Below are positions 17,017-24,300 of a DNA stretch of 26,413 nt, in pieces. The first letter of the stretch is position 1. Each line of letters opens with the position of its first letter. Below the pieces are notes generated by a model. That model made no database searches. It was not told the origin of the DNA and worked only from the letters and a program-made list of their open reading frames with translations. A program made the position numbers and the translations under genes. The DNA is from a virus. The stretch covers positions 4,148 to 30,560 of the IMG/VR virus record IMGVR_UViG_3300001472_000092. The stretch is one strand, 5' to 3'.

Positions 17017-17781
17017 CTATGCAGTCCCGGCTTGGTCAGACAGGTCTGAACCTACTTGACCGAGAGCGCGAGTGACTACTGGGTTGGGCGCGGAGGGTTG
17101 TGTCGGATAGCCCATAAATGCAGCAAAGCGATTCTGGCTTTCTTGCTGGACTCGGTCCCGAACCATCTGTGCAATCTGAGCTCGCTCGGCTGCTTGCCCG
17201 CTGTCGGCTTGCTCCTGCGCTGCAGCAAAGGCTTCTGTCGTGTCGGCAACCTGACCACGCATCTGCGCTAGGCCAAGTGCTTGCCGCAGTTGATCGGTAG
17301 TTGTCTGCCGAGTCGCTTGTGCGGCACGCATCATGGCGTCCGTCTTACGGTCACCTACGCCAGCAGCTTTGAATGGGTTCTTTTCAAACTCGCGCATACG
17401 TTCCGCAGCAATGGCGGCACCAATCTCTTTACGGTCTGCGGTTCCGTATTCTGCCTTGAGACGCACGTCCTCGGCCTTCGCTTTCTTGCCGCGCTCCTCA
17501 AGACGGTCGGCCCGCGCCATCTTGTCGGCAGCACCTGCTTTGTAACCTTGGTCTCGGTACGCCTTCTCGCGCTTGCCTGGAATAAGTTTGGTGAGGCCGT
17601 AGCCGAGTGCGCCTGCGCCTAGAAGTCCTGCTCCGATTATTCCTGCTGTGCCTAGGCCTGTGGCTGTAGCAGCAGTGCCGCCTGCTTTTGCTGCCGTACC
17701 GCCTGTGCCAAGAAGGCCGAGCTGCTTTGCTGTAACAAGACCGCCTGCCGCGTCCATAATCGAGGGCTTATCTGAGCTCAT
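17017..17781 (-). CDS. Gly/Ala-rich probable internal virion or membrane-contact protein (254 aa)
   Basis: The first 60 residues are Gly/Ala/Leu/Thr-rich and hydrophobic (KQLGLLGTGGTAAKAGGTAA, then TGLGTAGIIGAGLLGAGALG), a glycine-zipper-like stretch that could insert in a bilayer. The rest is helical, with basic ALEERGKKAKAE-type text and Gln-rich regions. This architecture, a short hydrophobic head plus a long soluble helical body, is like podoviral ejection proteins that form a channel. I place the start at ATG 17779-17781 with GGAG six bases upstream, rather than the in-frame TTG at 17793, which would precede the site. The role is inferred, not shown. Confidence 0.75.
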   Translation of the reverse strand: MSSDKPSIMDAAGGLVTAKQLGLLGTGGTAAKAGGTAATATGLGTAGIIGAGLLGAGALGYGLTKLIPGKREKAYRDQGYKAGAADKMARADRLEERGKKAKAEDVRLKAEYGTADRKEIGAAIAAERMREFEKNPFKAAGVGDRKTDAMMRAAQATRQTTTDQLRQALGLAQMRGQVADTTEAFAAAQEQADSGQAAERAQIAQMVRDRVQQESQNRFAAFMGYPTQPSAPNPVVTRALGQVGSDLSDQAGTA

Positions 17782-17793
17782 GCTAATCTCCAA

Positions 17794-18570
17794 TCATGTG
17801 GGCGACTGCGCCTTAAAATAAATATACTTCATTGAGCGAGCGCGGACACGAACTTGAGGCGTCCCAGGCGTTTGGATAACCCGTAAAGAAGCGGAGTGAA
17901 AGCCTTTGCTCATCGGAGCGCCCACCCATTTGTGGCCTGACCAGTATCGGCCTTTGTATCTATCGCGAAGGTAGACGTTTGCTTCTTGACCTGTACCAGA
18001 GTCGTCAGCCACCTGAAACATGGTTTCTCGGACGCGGCGAACATTGCAGTCTAGGTTGACGCCTTTTTCATTGTCGATAAAGAGTCGGACATGGCAACCG
18101 TCTCTGCGGCCTGTTCGGTCTCCGACCGGATGGGAGCTGTTCGTAAACTCCATCGCCGCGTCACAGGTCCAAGTGATTTGCCACGTCAAAAGAACGTAAG
18201 CTCTAAATGGCAGGTAGAACTGAATCGACGCACCCGGTATTGCGATGAAGTCATTCGCATCCGCGTTACCCATGTTGTCCGCGCCCCGATAAATGCCGCT
18301 GGTCGATGTTTGGGAGGAGTCGGAGCTGTGCCGAATCACTTGGTGCGTAAAGTAATCAAGGTTGGCAGTTCCGGCGGTCATGCCGCCGCCGGATGACGAC
18401 TTCTTCTGCAAAAACGTATGGCCTACCGTCCTGTCGCCAAGGTCTTTGAGGTTTACGGTTTCTATTTTACCGTTGAGGGCATCGGTTGACAGCGTGTAGA
18501 TGGAGTCGAAAACATCTTCCCCTGCTACTGTGGTCCCGTCGATGAATGTGGGGGGCGTAACTTTAGCCAA
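17794..18570 (-). CDS. Putative virion structural protein, beta-rich (258 aa)
   Basis: Starts two bases after the preceding stop. The N-terminal DALNGKIETVNL phrase (about residues 30-41) parallels GLNEHNF and GLNAINL in the 4373-5143 and 3525-4373 products. Residues about 110-180 alternate hydrophobic residues (ASIQFYLPFRAYVLLTWQIT), a beta-sandwich-like pattern, and the C-terminus ends in strands (VRVRARSMKYIYFKAQ). It has no signal peptide, so it probably assembles in the cytoplasm on the virion. A minor capsid, fibre or receptor-contacting protein is the best guess from pattern and neighbours. I know no family for it. Confidence 0.78.
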   Translation of the reverse strand: MAKVTPPTFIDGTTVAGEDVFDSIYTLSTDALNGKIETVNLKDLGDRTVGHTFLQKKSSSGGGMTAGTANLDYFTHQVIRHSSDSSQTSTSGIYRGADNMGNADANDFIAIPGASIQFYLPFRAYVLLTWQITWTCDAAMEFTNSSHPVGDRTGRRDGCHVRLFIDNEKGVNLDCNVRRVRETMFQVADDSGTGQEANVYLRDRYKGRYWSGHKWVGAPMSKGFHSASLRVIQTPGTPQVRVRARSMKYIYFKAQSPT

Positions 18571-18572
18571 CC

Positions 18573-18761
18573 TTAACCTCGCATAGACCGTTTGTATTCC
18601 AAGACATCTGGGTTGGCAATCTCTTCGCCTTCTTCTTCATCGTTGATATCGCGTAGCGTAGAGTCCGCTTTGCCCATACGTCTTTCGGACAACCTCTTAA
18701 CGAGCTTGCGCGCTCTTGAGGCTGGAGCAGTGCTATTGCTTTGCGCGGCGGTTTCGGGCAT
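18573..18761 (-). CDS. Small charged protein (62 aa), unknown
   Basis: A 62-residue protein with a Ser/Ala-rich start, a basic RARKLVKRLSERRMGK segment (about residues 16-31) and an acidic NDEEEGEE segment (about residues 40-47). It could be a terminase partner or assembly factor, but I see no motif. The ATG shares a base with the terminase stop (TAATG), so it is probably translationally coupled to it. Two bases separate it from the next gene. Confidence 0.75.
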   Translation of the reverse strand: MPETAAQSNSTAPASRARKLVKRLSERRMGKADSTLRDINDEEEGEEIANPDVLEYKRSMRG

Positions 18762-20464
18762 TATTTTCTCCGGTAAGGATATTTACTTTTTCGCCAACGA
18801 TTCTTCTGCTCAGAACCTGTGCCTTTTTTTCTGTAGGCTTGGATTTGATCGTAACTCAAATCTTTGAACGGAATGACGTTTTCCATGCCCTCTGGCGCGT
18901 CTTTCTTGTACCTGCGGGGGCAGAACCTAGCGGCAACACAGGCTATTTGTAGCGCAGATATTTTATCCCAGTGGTGCCTGTCTCTGCGCTTGCCGGTCTT
19001 GCCGGAGTGCAGCATCTCTGAGAGCGCGCTTCGCTCAGTACGTTTGTCTTCCCGGTAAGAGCCGAGCTGACCAACTGTATCTTCGTCCTTTAAGATCAAC
19101 TCATCACGGAGTGCGTCCTGAAGGTACGACAACATCATCGTCACAGACTTGGCGGTAGCAGCGATTCCAGGCTTGTAGGGTTTTTCGTAGTAGAGATTTG
19201 AATAGCCCAGCTCCTCAAGTAGAGCCAGAGTAGCAACACCAACCCCGTTACTCTCCACAGCCACAAGCGCATTGTTGTACTTCTTGCCAACCTCATTGAT
19301 TTTCTTTGCAAATACGACGGGGTCAGTGACGCCTCCGTAGACTGCGACTTGGGTCCATTCTCCATCGTACACCTTCAGCACTTGGAATGCGGCATGATCG
19401 CGAGCAGCATAACCCGCTGGGTCAACTCCGATAGCGTAAACGGCTCCCGGCTCCGGCTTCTCGTATTCCATGTATGGACCTGCCCACGGAACCAATAAAG
19501 CGTCTTGGTGCCGTTTAAGCAGAGTGGAATGGAAGACCGAGCCGACAGATGCAATCCAGCAACTGATGTCGTCAAACGGGTAGTACACCTTAAACAAGTC
19601 TGGATTGCGACGAATCTCTGCGTCCGTGTCAATCATTAATCGGCGAAACTGAAGGTTCTCTTCTCGCAGTCCGAGGTGCCCGTACTTGTCGAGCAAACCC
19701 ATTTCTTCAAGGGTGAGCTTCTGCCCCTTGGGCCACGGGCGTCGGTTGAGCACACCGTCCCAGAAGGGGAAGAACGCATACGCCCATCGGCCTCGGCCCA
19801 GCTTTGCGTCACGGCAGTGGTCGCGCCACCATTCCGCAGAAGGCTCGCTCATTGGCGAGGGAGTTGATTCGAGCAAAACCTGTGAGTGGTCTCGGTTAAT
19901 CATCGACGGGTAAATCATCGAAAACTGGTGACCAGCATTACGCCAGTACGGAAGCTCTGACCCGTGGAAGCTGTCGGGGGACTGACCGATACCAACCGCG
20001 CCCGACTCACCAGACAGGACACGCATCTTGCCGCCGTGCTGGAACGTCAACTGCCGAACCTCTCGGTTGGGCACAGTGTCGGAGCGAACCAGTTCTGGCC
20101 AGCGGCTATGGGTAAGGTGAATGCGTCGGTGCAGGTACTCGGCCCTATCTTTGTTATCCGCAATACAGACGTGATCGTGACCTGGTGTGTAGGCCGATCG
20201 TATGTAGCCGCAGAGCTCTGCTGTGAGGCTCTTGCCTGCCTGCCGATACCCAAGGAGGGTCAGCCACTTGGTCTGTCCTAGAGCGGTCTTTGGTGGCTCG
20301 GAGTAGTACGAGACAACCGTTTCCTGCAGGCGGTCGGTAATCGCAAACGGATCGAAGGTATGTTCTTGACCGGTCTTCTGGTCAATGATCTTGGCGTAAG
20401 CGCGGAGGCTGATGGCGGGGTCAGCTAAAGCCTCAAGAGCCTCGCCTTCAAGAGGGAGGCCCAT
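18761..20464 (-). CDS. terL: Terminase large subunit (567 aa)
   Basis: The packaging motor: ATPase plus headful or cos nuclease. Residues 72-79 (GYRQAGKS) are Walker A. Residues 162-174 (SPDSFHGSELPYW) fill the Walker B position, with E170 as catalytic Glu but Ser instead of the usual Asp before it. LLESTPS (197-203) is the coupling motif. The RNase-H-like nuclease has D348 (AIGVDPAG), E404 (VAVESNGVG) and D500 (RHHWDKISALQ). I start at ATG 20462-20464, overlapping the upstream stop (TAATG) with AGGAG nine bases before it, rather than at 20488 inside the previous gene. 567 residues is a normal size. It has a basic C-terminal tail (KKGTGSEQKNRWRKSKYPYRRK region). Very confident. Confidence 0.95.
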   Translation of the reverse strand: MGLPLEGEALEALADPAISLRAYAKIIDQKTGQEHTFDPFAITDRLQETVVSYYSEPPKTALGQTKWLTLLGYRQAGKSLTAELCGYIRSAYTPGHDHVCIADNKDRAEYLHRRIHLTHSRWPELVRSDTVPNREVRQLTFQHGGKMRVLSGESGAVGIGQSPDSFHGSELPYWRNAGHQFSMIYPSMINRDHSQVLLESTPSPMSEPSAEWWRDHCRDAKLGRGRWAYAFFPFWDGVLNRRPWPKGQKLTLEEMGLLDKYGHLGLREENLQFRRLMIDTDAEIRRNPDLFKVYYPFDDISCWIASVGSVFHSTLLKRHQDALLVPWAGPYMEYEKPEPGAVYAIGVDPAGYAARDHAAFQVLKVYDGEWTQVAVYGGVTDPVVFAKKINEVGKKYNNALVAVESNGVGVATLALLEELGYSNLYYEKPYKPGIAATAKSVTMMLSYLQDALRDELILKDEDTVGQLGSYREDKRTERSALSEMLHSGKTGKRRDRHHWDKISALQIACVAARFCPRRYKKDAPEGMENVIPFKDLSYDQIQAYRKKGTGSEQKNRWRKSKYPYRRK

Positions 20465-20781
20465 TACCACTTGCTCCTGTCGGCCCAAAAAGCGGCACTC
20501 ATCTTGCCCTTGGCAATGTTCTTAGCGTGCCTTGCCTTAAAGCTGGCCCGCTTCTTGCGCATCTTATCGCCCTCACCCCTCTTGGGCTTGCCTGCTGTCT
20601 TCGCTCCTTGCTCGCCATAGCGAATCAGCTTGATGCGGTCGCCATCTTTTGCCAACACCATGTGAGACTTCTTAGGGTGACCCGGTGTACGCTTAGGTTT
20701 GTTGTAACCAGACAGCCCGTGCTTCTTCATGAGCATCGCGCCTCTTGCAGCATTGCGTCTTTTTTTAGCCGTGACCGCCAT
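20464..20781 (-). CDS. Small basic conserved phage protein (105 aa)
   Basis: The text LKKHGLSGYNKPKRTPGHP-like (residues 18-36) continues KSHMVLAKDGDRIKLIRYGE (residues 38-57) and ends ARHAKNIAKGKMSAAFWADR (residues 83-102). It matches a small protein family I recall across many marine phages, next to terminase genes. It is highly basic with a short beta core, so DNA or virion binding is likely, but the function is not established. The KGKMSAA motif recurs in the 13329-13646 product. It starts 2 bases after the preceding stop and its stop overlaps the terminase ATG. Confidence 0.85.
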   Translation of the reverse strand: MAVTAKKRRNAARGAMLMKKHGLSGYNKPKRTPGHPKKSHMVLAKDGDRIKLIRYGEQGAKTAGKPKRGEGDKMRKKRASFKARHAKNIAKGKMSAAFWADRSKW

Positions 20782-20783
20782 GA

Positions 20784-21008
20784 CTACCTCTTCTTGCCTT
20801 TATGTAACCCGTGCTTGGCGTGTTGCTTGCCTGCGGCTCGAGCTCGGCGCTTGACGGCGTTTGCTCTGGCGAGCTTTGGTGTTCCCTTTAGTTTCTCTAT
20901 CGTGGCCCGAGGAGCGTAGACTTCACCCGTGTCTTGGCTTCGTTTGCCAGACGCGGTAGTCCAGTCTTGGTCGGTCCAACGCTTGAGAGACTTCTGGGTC
21001 TTTTTCAC
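20784..21008 (-). CDS. Small basic protein, WTDQDW family (74 aa)
   Basis: The start is a GTG (21006-21008), overlapping the upstream stop by 4 bases (GTGA), with GGAGG six bases upstream. The sequence includes KRWTDQDWTTASGKRSQDTG and EVYAPRATIEKLKGTP, followed by an Arg/Lys/Ala-rich tail (KRRARAAGKQHAKHGLHKGKK). W-T-x-x-D-W ... S-G-K-x-S-x-x-T-G-E-x-Y-x-P is a motif I recall from small conserved proteins of marine phages and related viruses (I think a domain of unknown function). The function is unknown; very basic, hence probably nucleic acid binding. Confidence 0.85.
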   Translation of the reverse strand: MKKTQKSLKRWTDQDWTTASGKRSQDTGEVYAPRATIEKLKGTPKLARANAVKRRARAAGKQHAKHGLHKGKKR

Positions 21009-21184
21009 TTGTAGCCTCCGCCCTTCGCCTTGTACTGCTTGGCAAGCATTTGAGCTTTACGGGCAGACCATTGGCCAGGCTTACCACCTTTGGAGGACGA
21101 CTTGATCTTCTCAAACAGATTCTTACGCATGCTAGGCTTCGTATAGTTGCCCGCTTCGTTGACGCGGCTCTTTGGCTTACTCAT
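21005..21184 (-). CDS. Small basic conserved phage protein (59 aa)
   Basis: A 59-codon frame starting MSKPKSRVNEAGNYTKPSMR (residues 1-20), continuing NLFEKIKSSSKGGKPGQWSA (22-41) and ARKAQMLAKQYKAKGGGYK (41-59). The KGGKPGQWSARKAQ-LAK-YK-GGGYK core is a pattern I recall in several aquatic phages, so the gene is real although very short. The ATG overlaps the upstream stop by 8 bases and its own stop overlaps the downstream GTG. The function is unknown. Probably a basic helix-turn fold. Confidence 0.85.
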   Translation of the reverse strand: MSKPKSRVNEAGNYTKPSMRKNLFEKIKSSSKGGKPGQWSARKAQMLAKQYKAKGGGYK

Positions 21185-21383
21185 TCCTCAAGGCCTTGTT
21201 GGCTGCGGCAAAGCGTAAATCTTTTGGAGACGGGGCTTCTTCTGCCATGCCCTCTGTATTGCGAGCAACAAGGTCGTCTAGACTTAGGTATGGGATACCC
21301 TCGTCTGCTAAGGTGGCAATGTTTGCGTCCATCTTAATGTTCATGGCCTCAGCAAGGGCCTGCTCGACAGTATTAATCTTCAC
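21177..21383 (-). CDS. Small acidic-helical protein (68 aa), unknown
   Basis: The longer in-frame reading (starting at 21533) lies inside the preceding gene. A GTG at 21381-21383 with GGAGG six bases before it is the better start, giving 68 residues: VKINTVEQALAEAMNIKMDA and onward, ending LRFAAANKALRNE. It is mildly acidic and helical with no motif. It overlaps the end of the 1215-residue gene by 11 bases and the next gene by 8 bases, which supports a coupled gene. No family recognised. Confidence 0.72.
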   Translation of the reverse strand: MKINTVEQALAEAMNIKMDANIATLADEGIPYLSLDDLVARNTEGMAEEAPSPKDLRFAAANKALRNE

Positions 21384-24300
21384 TTGCCGCCTCCTCTGCC
21401 TTTCGTTTTTTCTCTGCGGCCTTAGCTTTACGCTCTGCGGCCTTAGCTTTTGCGAACTCGCTCTCACCGGACTTCGCTCTTTTCCGAGGAGACCGAACAG
21501 ACTCCATCGCGGCCCGGTTTTTATTAGTCCCAACGCCTACAGAGTAAGTCTTGGTGCCGGTAACCTTGTCACCCAAATACCCATTGGGAGTTATAAACCT
21601 AAGTTCAGGTAAAATATCCACAAACTTCCGCGCCCCCTCCGACATCGTACCGCTTTTCACAGAAGACTTTCCTAGCCTCCTGTACATGTTTTGCTCATAG
21701 AACCACAGAAGGGCCTGCACTTGGAAGTCTTCTAGATTTGTAGCCTTGCCAATATTTTTCCACATTTGCTGGGAAACTTTTTGAGTAATAGTCGGAGTTT
21801 TTACAAGGGCAGGGACGTCTGGATTTAAAAACTTTTTACCTGCGGCGTCTTTCTGTAGTAACCGCCCATACCCCATGCGGGTAAGCTCTTGACGATGCTG
21901 CCATACATCGAATGTGCCCCCAGGCATCCCAACCAAGTTGCCGCCGTATGTCCCAATCTTGGGACCGTTCCCATACAAGTTTGGCATAAGAGCGCCAATC
22001 GGAACAGGATGGCCGGGGCCCGCGTGTGTCGGAGAGAAGACCCCGGACTCTTGGCGCGTCTGCCGTATGCCTCGCTTACTGTTTAGCTCCAACAGTTCAC
22101 GAGCCGCTCCGTCAAGGCCGAGCTTTTTAATACGGCCACTGTAAAACAGTAGCCCTTGTTGAACGGTAGGCGCTCGAGTCCCGTACCCTGCTAGTCTGCC
22201 GTCTTTAATGGTAAAAGGATTTCTTCCGCTCATGCCGCCTTTTTGCGTCAACTCGGCGTAAGAGGCTAAGGCAAACCTTCCGTTTTCAACGGGGTTGAGA
22301 CCATTAGATGTATAGCTAGCGATGTTTAACAACGTCATCCGGTGAACTTCGCTGTTTTTTAACTCGGGAAAAACCTGTGAAGCGGTGTCGAGGAAGTCCC
22401 GGACATCGTCTGTGTACCAACTCATAAATGCTTTTGTATCTTCAAGTTGGCTAAGAAGTTCTTCCGTAAGCGTATTCTGCAGGTATACTAGGCCGGTATC
22501 GTCAAACGGCATAGGGGTTGTTCTGCCGGTCGCTTCTTCATACTTGTCTGTCAGAAAGTCAAAGATATTATTGTTGGTGATTGTCTGACCTTCTTTGGCA
22601 TACGGCGTTCCGTCTGGACGCAGAATCTCATAAAGAGTTCTGTCTTCTGCTACGATTGGCACAGTAAACGAAGCTCTTGAGTCAGCCACGATTTCGGGCG
22701 CGGCTTTGTTTAACGCAATCAGCGGAGCAGGCGGGCTTTGAATGTCGGGATACTGGTCAAGAATATCCTGAGAAACAGGCTCTCCACGCTTGTACTTGCT
22801 ACGGACCATCTTCTCATGGTACGCCCGTATGTCTTCTACTTCTTGGGGCTTGAGCCTGTTTTGCTTGGCAAGTCCTTTTGTATCCGAAGGAGAAACTCGT
22901 CCAGTGACTCGTTCGAGGACTTGTGAAAGAGCTTCATATTCTGGCGTCGTTGCGCCTTTGAGGATTTCTTCTCCAAACTCTACCTCCAAATCTGGCGTGT
23001 CAATCTCATCAAATGTATCAAGGTGGAAAATGGCGTCTTGGTCACCGTTCTTGGCCAGCCTTGCCGCGAGCAATCTACCCTCGTCTGTGTTTGGCGCAAC
23101 TACCGAAACGTCAAAAACGTATTTATTGTTGTCTTTATCAAACCAAACACCCAGGTGTACGCCGTCTACATCAAGCAGGCTTTCCATTGTCTGCGCGTAG
23201 GCCCGCACTGTGTCAGGGGTAAAATCTGCAGGGTCAACTTTAAGTTCGGTGTCTTTGAAAGGGGCAACGCTAAATCCAGTTTCTTTTGCGGTTTTTGTTC
23301 CGACATCGTAGGTTATCCCGCCATTGTCTCGGATGGTTTGCGCGAGGCCTGCCGTCTCTTCGGGGGCTAGATTGTATCGCCTAGATTGCGCGAACTGACG
23401 AACTGCGTCAGGAAGCTCAAGGGTGGCGATGTCAACCGCTCGGCGCTCAGAGTCTTTTGCCAATCCCACGTCGAGGTCGGCCCGACGTTGAAGTTCGGCA
23501 CCTTGTTCGGCGACATCGTCTACACCAGACAGGCCTCTCACATTTCTCGACGGAGGAGCGTCCTGTAGAGGCATGATGCCAGAAGCGTATGTGGGCGTGT
23601 CAATCTGAGCCGTCGTCTCTGCAGCTTGTTGCGCGCCCTCTGGGGTCTGTGCTGCGGCTCGACGAGTCTGAATGTCGGTAAGCCGATCATCTATAAACTT
23701 CTGACGAGTCAATCGTTCAGCACGATTTTCCAAGTAGGCTAAATCTTGCAGGCCAGCAGGGTCGCCTTCTTTTGGATTTAGCCTCCGCTCAATCTCCGCA
23801 GGAGGAAAGCCCAGCTCTTCCAATGTGCTCTTGATGTCCTCAACATCGCCAGTCTCCAAAGTCGTGACCTGCGTGCTAGAAGGCCGGGGCATTTTTTTGT
23901 AGCCCCGAGGAGCTCTTGCCTCAAAAGCATCCTCTGGGGTTTCTTTAGTATTGAATGTTACAACCTCTCGAGTGGGTTTATTACTCGTTAAAGACTGACC
24001 CAAAGCCTCGTAGGCTTTAAATCCTTTATCTTCAAGGGCTTTAACTAACTTTTTTGTAGCATCATCCCCAAGGTAGAAACCTTCATCTTTAAATCTAGGG
24101 TCAAGAAGCTCGTGCATCATTCCGTCATTATTTGCATTCTTGTAACCTAATCCAACTAAAATATTACGAGCTTCATCCTCAGATGCTATCTGACTTTTGG
24201 GTATTTTATATTCTAATATCTCGGAGGTTTCTTTCTCTTCAGCATACTCTTTAGCTAACTTCTTATCAGGTGTTGTATAACTAACAGGGCTATCTACATC

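Noticed and set aside
17782-17793. TTG start for the 17017-17781 gene
   Set aside because: GGAG lies between this TTG and the ATG at 17781, so the ribosome site serves the ATG.
20923-21114. 63-codon minus-strand frame over the tiny genes
   Set aside because: The other frame gives two recognisable conserved small proteins (21005-21184 and 20784-21008) with good sites and coupling.
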